Part shown: positions 11,801-22,280 of the stretch, in pieces
How the letters are laid out: every line of letters starts with the position of its first letter
Numbering within the stretch: the stretch's first letter is position 1
DNA from: Rhynchospora pubera
Lineage: Eukaryota; Streptophyta; Magnoliopsida; Poales; Cyperaceae
Direction of reading: 5' to 3'
Assembly (NCBI GenBank): GCA_028095005.1
Contig: JAMFTS010000044.1
Location: 744,001 to 808,000, forward strand
Length of the DNA: 64,000 nt
Position numbers and translations under genes: made by a program
The notes under the pieces: model-generated
The model's input: the letters and a program-made list of their open reading frames with translations, nothing else
The model's database searches: none
What the model was told of the DNA's origin: nothing

Positions 11801-12939
11801 TTAGACCTACATTGAATGAATATATACAGTTGATCAGGAATACATGAAAAAAAAAAATTAAAAACCATGCTGGACTGTATAGAAAACCTAGAAATAGTTG
11901 AAACAGTAGAATCAAACCTAAAAAAATATTGATGCAAAAGGAACAAAGAAAAATCCTAAAAGGAAAAAGTTATGGAAGGAAGAAAGTGACTATGTGCCGT
12001 CTAGATGTGACAAAATGGCGATTAGGCGTTCTCACTTTTCCCTAATGGGATTGTGGGGCTTGGTAACATTGGTGTATTATAAAGTTACAATTATGCTACT
12101 CCAACTAGAGCACTTTCTTATTCTCCACTAATTAATTTTATTTTAATGAAAACATAAAATAAAAATCTAGGCATTAGTTCCGATGATTTTCTATAATCAC
12201 CCATTTCTTGACGAGTTCGTATTTATATGTTTGAGTACTTTATAAGATCAGATGTCATTGTATAATGGTATTGGACCAGAACACGACTTAGCATATACGG
12301 ACAATTAACATTTATTGGTTCTCTTTGTTTATGTTATATATGCATTAGTTATAATGTATATATATCTTTTTCTTTCTTCCAAATTTGTGATTGGTATTAC
12401 AACTTACATTTAAAAATAAAACGATTCCGTAGCGTTGCTCACAAGGCAAATTATAATAATACCTCCCAACAATTGATAACTAACCGTTAAGATTTATGTC
12501 CTAAAGAGCATTTTCAAGCAAATATACATCACATAAAATAGTTCTACTATCAAGATACGTCGTGTCATCTTACTAACAATAAATTGATGTATGTCTCAAA
12601 GACTTTTATTACATATTATTGCATACAAAAATATTTACTCGGTCAAATACAAGTCAATTAATTGGAAGATGCCTAGGGACCAAAAAGCCGTTAGGTTAAA
12701 AAGAAAGTATTGCATGAGCAGTTTAGTGATAATTTGCTTTCCATTTGAAAGCACTTGAGGGAAATATAAGTTTCATGTTCATGTATAATGGCAATGGTTG
12801 AACTGGGTTGGTAGAGATGGGGGTTCCCACTTGGGAGTTGTTTAACCTCCCTTAAATTTTTTATAGTTGGGTTGTTGTTACTTGCCACTGGCTGGTGCCC
12901 CTTACTATTTTATTCTAGTGAGAGAAACAAACTCAAAAC
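8834..12939. other. AT-rich intergenic DNA upstream of the first BLH gene
   Basis: No reading frame here has protein-like composition. Seen: a C9T8 homopolymer junction near 9601-9617, one small MITE (10134-10290), scattered A and T runs, and nothing that looks like an RNA gene. The last few hundred bases before 12940 presumably hold the BLH promoter, but I could not pick a convincing TATA box. Confidence 0.5.
10134..10290. mobile_element. Small TIR element (MITE), TGTTTGGAT family
   Basis: Ends are inverted: GGGTGCGTTTGGAT on the left and ATCCAAACACACCT on the right, flanked by a possible 3-bp duplication ATT. The middle holds AAGTGTGTAACTTTGTGAAG and a GAA/TTC-rich inverted stretch. The same inner block occurs in two other short elements at 18519-18666 (opposite orientation) and 20608-20775, so these three form one family. 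No coding capacity. Confidence 0.75.
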
Positions 12940-14493
12940 ATTAGAGAAAGAGAGAGAGAGAGAGAAATAATTATTTTAATTGTGCATTTCTTATCTCTCT
13001 CGGGATCAGATTGTCCCCATATTGGGAGGTCTTTCTCGCTCTCTCTCTCTCTCTGTCTCTCTTTCTCCCCAAATCGGCTGAGAATTTCAATTTCAAAATT
13101 TCAATTTCAATTCGATACATGCTGTGCTGCTCCCCATGAAGGTCACAGCACCATCCCTCTCAGGTGACCTCTCCTTTCTTTTTTCTTTCTTTATTTAATT
13201 TCATTTCATTTTCTTCTCAAAAGAAAGAGAAAGGAGATCCCTTTCCATCTTCTTTCTTCTATCCATTTCTTCATGTTCCCATCAATCCTTTGAATTGAAG
13301 TGACCTCTCTCTAGTCTCTACTAGTGTATATACTAAATACTATTATTATTATTATTTTTGTATGTGGAGTACTTGGACCTTTTACTCTCTTCTATTTAGT
13401 GTTGTTTTCTGTAGGGTTATTGTCATCCATGTTTCAATTCTGTTATTGTTTGCAATTCTGTGGATTAGGTGGAGCTTTCAATTGTGCTCTTCTCCTTCAA
13501 ATTTCCTTCTCTAGTTGAATTCTGCTCGATTTTCCTTTTTTTTTTTTTAACATAGTTGTTGGGTGCTTCTGATTTTATACTCTCTTTCTCAGAAAAATAT
13601 AACCTTAACCTTGTTGTTTCCTTTATATAATATATTTCATTTTGGTTGCTTCCTGTTCTTCTTTAGCATAATTTTAGTTGTTTTTATCGCTTCAATTTGG
13701 TGTTTCCTTGTCATTCAAGAGCTTTCTCCTATCTGTTCTAAAATAATTGCTCAATCTCCTCGCTTTGTTATCTTCTCTGTTTTTGTTCATTAGCTGAAGC
13801 TCAATTTTCTTTTCCTGTTGTACTTCACCCCTTTCTCCCAGAGAATTGGGGCAAATGGTTTTCTGATTCTAGTAATTTTGTTGAAAGTTTGATGAAAATC
13901 TTGGCATTTACAGCCTCAAATCCTTCCCTCTTGACTGAGTGTCGGTTGAACTTTGTTTGTGTCTTTTTCTTTGGTTGATTAGGCGATTGAATTTATGTGG
14001 AGGGGAGAGGGGACCAATTTTTTCCATTATTTTTTTAACAAAAAAATTATCGTTACAATTCTAAACTTTTTTTATATGGGGTAATTTTTTATGCTTGAAA
14101 ATTAAGTAATTGTCCCAAATAAAACTATTAGGCATTCTCAATTAAAACTACATTTGCAACCAAGCCCCAGAAAATAAAAAAGGGCTCAATTGAAAAATGA
14201 AATTCAATTGCAACTAAACTTATCTGTCCTGATACTGCCACGAACACACTACACTGTATTATACCAGTATGAGATTGGTACTTAGCAACCTTATTTTTTA
14301 TTAGTGTTATTGGATGATAGCTGCTATTCTCACAGTAATACTTATTTTGCAGCCAGTTAAATTCTCCAAAAGCTCTCGCATGCTATCTAAAGAGGATAAT
14401 TAAAACCCTAGTCGTGTCTACCTCGAAAGAGACATCTCTGCTAAATTTCTGATACATACAATACATAATTGGAGGAAGCTCATTCATTGATTT
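12940..14493 (+). promoter_or_regulatory. 5' leader and leader intron of the first BLH gene
   Basis: A GA/CT-rich stretch (12945-13075) typical of plant leaders is followed by a good donor (CAG|GTGACC, exon end 13163) and, 1.2 kb on, by a clear acceptor (TTTTGCAG|CCAG, exon resumes 14353) 141 bases before the start codon. A leader intron is therefore likely; the second BLH gene and the TRAF-like gene have the same layout. Transcript start is not determined. Confidence 0.55.
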
Positions 14494-17370
14494 ATGGCAA
14501 CTTTCTACACAAGCCAAGCCGAGCAAAGGGACATGCAAGCGAGTGCCTCATATCCCGTGCAAAATGTCATAAGCAACTTATTTTATCCTGACTTCACCAA
14601 TGTCATCCAACAGGATTCTTCCATTAGAGAGACTGATCTGGTGGCATCTAGTCTGGGTCCACAAGCTTACACAACAGAGAATATGGTTGGGCCAAATGAT
14701 CAGACTGGTACACAGCTCCAATTTGGCATCTCAAACACCCAGTCAAACCTACCCGTCTTGCAAGGTCAAGGCTTGTCACTCAGTTTAAATTCGAACATGA
14801 ACATTCCTGCGCCATGGTTTCAGTACTGGCCGGTGAAACCAGATCTCTCTCAAGAACCTTCTAGAAGTGGTGGCGAGTTGCAAAAGGATGATGATTATAG
14901 GTTGAAAATACGCACATCAAGGTATCTTAAAGTGGCCCAAGATCTGCTTGATGAGGTGGTGAATGTCTGGAAAGGCATAAAGCAGAAGGCTCAGAAAAAC
15001 CGAGTGAATGAATCTGAGTGCAAAGACTCTGATAATGGATCTAAAGGCGAGCCCAATAGCGAGTCTGGTACTGGTGGTGTCGAAATTTCATCATCAGAGA
15101 AACAAGAGCTTCAGAACAAGTTGGCTAAGCTTCTCGCAATGCTGGATGAGGTGCAATTTTGCCTTTGTTTAATTCAAGTAAAACTATGTTATGCTGTATT
15201 ATTATCTGTCGGTTAGTTGTGTACCAATACACTTAATGAGCCGAAGGAACATGTTGAACGTTGAAGGTTGAAATTTATGCTTCCACATATTAAATTGGTT
15301 TGTCATATATCATTACAGTTTACATTTTCTGGAAGTCATAAACTAACTTAATCTTGTCACAAATCTTTTTTCAGTTTAAAAAATATTTATCTTCATTGTT
15401 GCTGTTAATATCATTACCACAATTATTGTTGTTTTGCAAAATATCAATATTGGTTCATGAGTAGTTGTGCCCAATAACATCTAGACATTGTCAATGTTCA
15501 GTTTTAAGTAGATTAATTTACTACCATTATGAGAGATTCTTCCAAATTTAAGCGCATCGTTTTCCTAGGTGGACAGGAAATACAAACACTACTACCACCA
15601 GATGCAAGTTGTTGTTTCCTCATTCGACATGGTTGCAGGGCCTGGCTCAGCCAAGCCGTACACTGCCGTGGCCTTACAAACAATCTCTCGGCACTTTCGC
15701 TGCTTAAGAGATGCTATAAATGATCAAATCAAGGTGATCAGGAAGAAGCTGGGGGAGGATGACGGGTCAGGTGGGAAAGGGGGACGGCTGACCAGACTGC
15801 GCTTCATCGACCAGCAATTGAGGCAGCAGAGAGCGTTCCAGCAGTTTGGGATGATGCAGCACAATGCTTGGCGGCCCCAGAGAGGCCTCCCTGAGAATTC
15901 AGTCTCAGTTTTACGCGCTTGGCTTTTTGAACACTTCCTTCACCCGTAAGTTTTTTATTAAAAAAAAAATTATCTCACAATTTTGGTAGGGAATGATATT
16001 GACTGCCAACTGTAGACAGTGCTAGATCATTGCCAAACTGCCATTATACCTTTTGAGGTGTATTGTACTTTGTTTGAAACAGTGCACATTTGCTGGTCCT
16101 TGCTTATACCTTCTTTTTATCAAGTATTTCCTTTTGACTTCTCAAAAGCTGATATGTGCTTTGGGATTTTTTATTTGTGGTCCTTATGAACCCACTTTCT
16201 CTTTTTTGGTTATTACTTTTATGTGGACCGAGAATTGTGTTATTGTGATCCTTAACATCGGTGAATTATGTTAAGGGTACCACCACTAGATGATAGATGT
16301 GACACCGAAAAGGCCGTCATTTGAGATTTTGGATCAACCTTTTGTTGGTGAACCTGCCTATGTGATGACAGTTTCTGGTTGGATTAGTTAAAAACTTGAT
16401 AGTGTACACTAGGTTAGTGTTGTAGGAATGGAAGCTGGCTGGCATAGGTCAGGTCTAACTCTGGACCATTTGATAAAAGAGGAAATGATAAAAACCTAAT
16501 CCAATCATTCAGCCAAATTGCCACATGGTATGGAACTATGAATGGTCCTGTTTATGAATCTTTTGTGTTCATAGCTGATTTTTGGTATAATATTTTGCTT
16601 TACAGTTACCCGAGTGATTCTGAGAAGTTAATGTTGGCAAGGCAAACCGGGTTGACCAGGGGACAGGTGAGATAACTTTAAGCAACTTTTCAATGTAATT
16701 TTGCATTTTGCTTTGGTCAAGTTCCTGCCAATGTGGTCTACGACAAGTTAATTATACTTAGATATGTATTTATTGTTAATTATACTTTGTGCTAATTAGT
16801 TTCTGTTAATTTTACTCTCTGTTTCTCACTCAGATCTCAAATTGGTTCATAAATGCCCGGGTCAGACTTTGGAAACCCATGATTGAAGACATGTACAAAG
16901 AAGAGATCGGTGAAGCTGAGAACATCTCCAACTCCTCTTCAGAAAATGCCCCTGCAAGTCGAGACAAGGCCATATGCTCTGATGAAAAGGACGACTTCAA
17001 GACACCGGTGTCTCAAAAGCCCGAGTCAACCCGTTTTGCTGAATCTAAAGATAATAACCTAGAGGCAGGTCCTGCTGGGGTACATGACGGCAATACTCTT
17101 TGTTTCCCCAATGAGGCAAATGCCGAGGAGTCTTTCATGAGCCTCATGTTGAAGGCTCAACCTGCCGGCGATAGGTTCATCGGGTACCAAAATTTGGGCC
17201 TCAGCCCACACGGAAATCAAAACATTTCTTTGACCTTGGGATTGCAAAATTCAGGAAATGGAGTTGTTTCACTACCCATTAGTGGGCAGCAAAGTTTTCT
17301 TGAAATGCACACGGGTGATGAAATATATGGTGATTATGAACAACAGAGGTTGCACGATTTTGTTGCATAA
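14494..17370 (+). CDS. BEL1-like homeodomain protein, BLH3/BLH10-like (4 coding exons, 543 aa)
   Basis: TALE-class transcription factor that acts in the nucleus, normally as a heterodimer with KNOX proteins in meristem and organ patterning. Exons by splice signals and frame: 14494-15150, 15569-15945, 16606-16666, 16834-17370; all introns GT...AG and phases agree. Residues: SLSLS-type motif GLSLSLNS 93-100; SKY-type box SRYLKVAQ 142-149; BELL domain about 220-285 starting VDRKYKHYYHQM; TALE homeodomain about 321-383 with PYP-type loop insertion (HPYPSD) and recognition helix ISNWFINARVRLW; ZIBEL-like NISLTLGL 495-502; C-terminus RLHDFVA. The exon split within HP|YP and after GQ|ISNWF is the usual BLH pattern. 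The C-terminal HDFV and neighbourhood (a BLH11-like gene downstream) suggest BLH3/BLH10 rather than BEL1, BLH2 or BLH4; the subgroup is an inference. No break seen. A candidate AATAAA lies at 17384-17389. Confidence 0.93.
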
Positions 17371-18518
17371 ACCTTGGAAATGGAATAAATATCATAGGCT
17401 CAATCATTTTTATATATTTTGTAGTGTGAGAATAATAACATGTTTAAATACAACATGAAGTCATTGGGGGGTCGGTCACATAGTGCTTGTATGTTGTAGT
17501 TGTAATTTCTATAGAAGACCAAACTAGCTAGCATTGTAACTATTATATTGTTGTAAGTATTGGGGGGTGGATAGGAAAAGGATTTTGTAAAGATAGAATT
17601 TACGGGGATCAATTTATGATTTTAAAACATCATGTAAAGATGAAGCTAATGTAACTTGACGTCTTAAACGGTCTTTATTTTGCATGCAGTTTTTTTGTTT
17701 GTAATGTTTTTTTTTTTCTAAAATCATATCATTTGAACACATCTAGGTTTTGGAATATTTTAATGACCTAATTTTCCCTAAGCCAACTATGTATAAAACA
17801 GCCTGTCATGGAGGATAAGAAATTTATGCTCTTCTCCAAGGATTAGTTGGAAATGGGTTTGATTGTTTTCATTAAATCCTTAACCAAATTATAATGGCAA
17901 TCAACAGAAGAGGCGCGCAATTAAGGTTTTGCAAGATGGGCCTCATTTAATGTAACCTAAAGACTAAAGTGGCAACTCTCTGATAATAAGTGATAACAGG
18001 CTAACAGCAAGTAGGTAGTGAGTATGATGTGGCTGTGAGAGAGGGAGAGGGACTTGATGTCATGTGCAGTTGCCTTCTGGCCTCTACTCTATTAGTGGAG
18101 AGAGAGAAGACGAAGAAGGAGAGAGTAGGTGGTTGCCTTGCTGCGCCTATCCGCTGCTAGCATGGAACAATGACAGCGACGTAGTGTTTGATATCTAGGC
18201 TAGGATAGAGATCAGATGGTTCAGCTTAATTCACGTGGTTCGAAATGGCCAATTCATGTCTGAACCTGATAATTATTAACGGAGTATTGTTTTGGGCTGT
18301 GGTTTTGTTTTGTCATCAAACTCATGTAATGCTTTCAGACTATTCGTCAGAATTTTCAAGCGAATGGATTAGTCAGAAAATGTTTCAAATAATTTAGAAC
18401 ATTGGATTAAAGAAAGGACATTATGGAGACACAATATAGCAAGTTTGTGTTATGTTTACGAATGAGATCACAAAAACATTAATTATTGTAAATTTTATTT
18501 AATTTCTTTCTTCATGCA

Positions 18519-18666
18519 GGCTCCGTTTGGATAGATGTAGGAATAAGGGAATATATTCTTCCTACTTCCAAATTTATTATAAACAATCCAAACTCTTCAC
18601 AAAGTTACACACTTCGCAATACTTCTTTTCTTATTCCTCTTATTCCCACACCATCCAAACAGAAGC
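18519..18666. mobile_element. Small TIR element (MITE), TGTTTGGAT family, inverted relative to the 10.1-kb copy
   Basis: Left end GGCTCCGTTTGGAT, right end ATCCAAACAGAAGC. The interior (ATCCAAACTCTTCACAAAGT, then ACACACTTC) is the reverse complement of the interior of the copy at 10134-10290. Flanking duplication is not clear. Confidence 0.7.
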
Positions 18667-19596
18667 ACACTCTCTTCGTCTCAATTTTATACCAGCTTTC
18701 TATTAGCTTGTTAGATATTATTATTTGAATGAAGATATTATATAACAATCATAATTAAAAACAGTTAAAAAGCTGTTTAAGTACCATACATATGTAATTA
18801 CATTTTGATTTCCATATTTAACATTGCATAATAACTCCGGAAAGAGTCAAATTTGTTACTTAAATATGGATCTTGCGATTGCAATATGTTGATATGTACC
18901 ATCACAGAGCTTGAATCTTGTAATCCATTTCTTATTTTTCTCGAAAAATTTAACAAGAGCTTCCTTTTTCATACAATCTATCTATGCAAAAGGAGAATTA
19001 GGCCAAGATAGGCAAACGGAGCGAATAATCCATTTTTTTTTTTGGGGGGGGGGGGGGGTCCAGTCTCTTAAGTCCTTACACGAGTACACGACTAATGACA
19101 AGGCTAAAGATTTTGCGATCTCTCTAGTGGGACCCCCCTATCGTCATCCTTGGCCGCCTCCAACGTAGAACCTCTCCATTAAATGTCAACCATTTGATCA
19201 AATTTATATTGGCCGTCCAAATTTTTTGGGGGTGTTCTAGAGCAAAACTATTATAATTAATTAGTTACTGACTCAATGATAATTTGTGGATCTGATATTA
19301 CCAAAATTCTAATTTCAATTAGACAGCTTATTTGGAGAGAAATTAGCAATATTGTGAAATTATTGTTTCGATGCAATGGTTTAGTACAAAAGAAGATTAA
19401 AATATTATAGTTTATTATTTTAAAAAAATTATAACAATTGTTTAATGCTTCAAATTTTTGCAAACTTATGTCTTATCCTATCATCCTACGATACTTCCAA
19501 ACTCCGCCTCTTAACACCGAAATGTTATAATTTTAGCATGGAAAGATAGTGTTGACAATAATTTAGCGCTAGCATACAACTGTATATATATTGAGG

Positions 19597-19827
19597 AGGA
19601 TTCTAGTGTCATAAGTTTTTGATGCAACAAATGTCACAAATTTTTTTTTTCATTAATATTTTAAAATTCAAAATTTTAATTTTCGAATCCAAACTGTTGA
19701 TCTTTGTTTAATTTAACAACCTAGATGAACGGTTTGCATTTTGAAAATTAAATTTTAAATTTTGAAATATTAATGAAAAAAAAATGTGGCATTTGTGACA
19801 ATAAAAATTTATAGCACGGGAACTTCT
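19597..19827. mobile_element. Foldback element with ~90-bp imperfect inverted arms
   Basis: The left arm (from ATTCTAGTGTCATAAG through TGTCACAAATTT and CATTAATATTTTAAAATT) pairs with the right arm (AATATTAATG ... TTTGTGACAATAAAAATTTA ... GGGAACTTC). The short spacer holds AACTGTTGATC. Non-coding, AT-rich; a MITE by structure, family not identified. Confidence 0.65.
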
Positions 19828-20607
19828 CTCTTATATATTATAACAAAATATTTCAATTATAGCAGAACTATATATAGTACTGTAAACGAGAGAAAACTGT
19901 ACTGCAGTTATAGTGGGTTGTATAAATGACATTAATTTTTATCCGAACGGACGTGTCTCATTGCTGATATGGACAGTGATAGTTGCAATTTTTTAGTCTT
20001 TGAATGGAGAAAGTGACATAAGTGACTTGGTTGAATGAAATAAACAACTGATTACTTGATAAAAAGTTAAAAGAAATTAAAATTTGGCTACCAATTGTGT
20101 AAAATAAGGTAAAAAAAAAACACCGATGTTAAAAAAGAAAAACCCTATATATACACAATCATCAAATGCTTAGAACTCTCATTTAATTCATGTGAGGGGT
20201 TATTGGGCAGCTTGGAATAAAATAAAATTGAGTTAAAAAAGGATGAGTGACAATTAGATGTTTGTAATTAGGCGGAATACAACGTATTAGATGATAAAAC
20301 AAAAACGAAGCAGAGAGGAAATTTTAATTCGATGAATTCGTTTTTAAAACTCAAATTAAGTGTTGGGTTTGTGTATAATCAACGACAATCAAACATCCCA
20401 GGTACATGTCTGCATTAATACGCACGCTTTCTTGGATCCTGGTGTGGATAAACGACTGAGATTTATTATTCATGGGACTTAGGTCCTAGGTCCTACTAAG
20501 ATTCGGAATGAAGAAGTTTTAAAAAACCTTGCAATCAACCGTCCGTTTGTAGTCAAACGTCTTAGATTGACTAAATTAAAGAGTGCAGATCAAGTACAAA
20601 AATCTAG

Positions 20608-20775
20608 GGGCCGTTTGGATTGATTAGGAATTTTAGAGATTTTGAGAAATTTTTTATTTCTAAACATAAATTTATTGAGAAGTGTGTAATTTTGTGAAGA
20701 ATTTATATTGTTTATAATACATTTATATCTAGGAATATGAAATTTTCCAAATTTCGGTGGGATCCAAACAGCCCC
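20608..20775. mobile_element. Small TIR element (MITE), TGTTTGGAT family
   Basis: Ends GGGCCGTTTGGAT and ATCCAAACAGCCCC, with TAG on both sides as a possible 3-bp duplication. The inner AAGTGTGTAATTTTGTGAAG block places it with the copies at 10134 and 18519. Confidence 0.75.
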
Positions 20776-20847
20776 TAGAGAGGACAGAGAAGTTTTGCAG
20801 TATAATAATAGCCCCTAGAATACGGATGCACTTAGCTGAGAAGTAAA

Positions 20848-20975
20848 ATTGGATATTACCCTTAAATCTTGTTCAATTAGAAAGAACCCCTCAAATTTTT
20901 AATATTGGATATAACCCTTAAATCTTGTTCAATTGGAAAGAACCCCTCAAATTTTTAATATTAGATATAAACCCC
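20848..20975. repeat. 63-bp tandem duplication, left member of an inverted pair around the copia element
   Basis: Two nearly identical units (each with CTTAAATCTTGTTCAATT and CCCCTCAAATTTTTAATATT) lie side by side. A reverse-complement relative is found at 31990-32085, just beyond the other end of the copia element at 21703-31972. See findings for the nested-element reading. Confidence 0.65.
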
Positions 20976-21702
20976 TCTAATAATTCTATTTTGGGATATA
21001 AGTCCTTTTTGTTGTTATTTTTAATCATATATATTTATTTTTAATTGAAAAAAAATCGAACTATTTAATCTATGACTGAAATACCCTTGTTGTCTTTTCT
21101 TCCTCCATCCCTCACCGGCTCTCCCTTTCGTGCATGTAAAAAAATTACAGGCCATTTGTATTTTTTTTTAAAGATAAATTGGAGGTCTAAACCGCAAGCC
21201 ATTTGTATTTAAAATATCAAGACAAGTTTTGCCATGGATCCGGAAGTTTCACCAATGACTTGGATCCGGAAGATGCTTGTTTAAGAACTTATTAGTACGG
21301 GTAGAGCTTAAGCCCTTCAACCCGTTCAGCCCAGGATCCGAATCCAATATGCACACAAGGGAAGTATACCTCTAGATAATTCTGCATAACTCAAAGCTGT
21401 TATATTATCGTTAATTACTTGCTTATTTTGTCAAATGATTTATTAATTAGCTTGATTTCTTCTGATGTATAGCCTTTTACTTTTAGCAATCGGCAACAAC
21501 GAAAATTCAATCAGAATTTATAGTTATCAAACTAATGCGCATGCAACAAAAAAGTTTGCATTGGGATTGAAATGTTTAGTACATATCTGTAGGTCAAAGT
21601 ATAAATCCTGCCATTAGCAAGGGAGACAGCAAGGTTATTACGGTCATAAATTAAAAAAAATGATCTTTTCAATTAAAAATATTGTTTATAAAATAATAAA
21701 AG

Positions 21703-21917
21703 TGTTATAAAATAAAGTGAAAGGTGGAAGAGACAAAGATAAAAGAGAGAGTAAATTGGTGCTCTGTATTTCTTATTCTCAATAATTGAATTACAGTATA
21801 CAACTTGCATTCTCTATTTATAAGCCAAAAACAAATCTTCTAATTAATGCTATAGATCTCATACAATTAATAGGAATAATAAAAATGGACAATCAATATA
21901 TAATTCCATTTATAACA
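21703..21917 (-). repeat. 3' LTR of copia element 1
   Basis: 215 bp, TGTTATAAA...TTTATAACA on the + strand. Directly right of it (21918-21928), the + strand reads CTTTCCCTTTG, a polypyrimidine run that is the expected polypurine tract on the element's own strand. Confidence 0.93.
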
Positions 21918-22077
21918 CTTTCCCTTTGTTCATCTTTCATTATACACTAGTAATATGATACTTCTGGATCATTTATACTGCCTCATTAAAAACCTTACCA
22001 AGCAAAACCCATTGGGATAAAAACTTGGATAAGGGAAAAAGAGTACAGCGTGTATAATGCTTCCCCTCATTTTGATA

Positions 22078-22275
22078 TTATTGGACATCCTTCAGTCGGT
22101 GTAGACCTATCTTCTTTCTGATTTGTTCAAAAATTCTTGTTGGCAAAGACTTCGTGAATAGATCGGCTAAGTTGTTGCATGATTGAATTTTTTGAACATC
22201 TATTATACCATCCTTTTGTAGATCATGTGCCGAGAAGAACTTCGGCGCAATGTGCTTAGTTCGGTCTCCTTTGAT
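22078..22275 (-). pseudogene. RNase H C-terminus of copia element 1, cut off by insertion
   Basis: Minus-strand translation gives GDRTKHIAPKFF followed by NNLADLFTKSLP and LHRLKDVQ-stop, the usual C-terminal end of Ty1/copia RNase H. It continues the coding sequence that stops at 26774 on the other side of the insertion. Both parts are in the same reading sense and the join point coincides with the ATATC duplication. Confidence 0.9.
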
Positions 22276-22280
22276 ATATC

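Larger units (their letters stand above)
17400..20845. other. Intergenic DNA 3' of the first BLH gene
   Basis: No credible gene. It holds two TGTTTGGAT MITEs, a foldback element (19597-19827), and a T10-G14 homopolymer junction near 19030-19060. GA-rich patches at 18040-18130 are low complexity. Confidence 0.5.

Noticed and set aside
18040..18180. GA-rich region considered as a microRNA precursor (miR156-like)
   Set aside because: No recognisable mature sequence and no extended hairpin partner.
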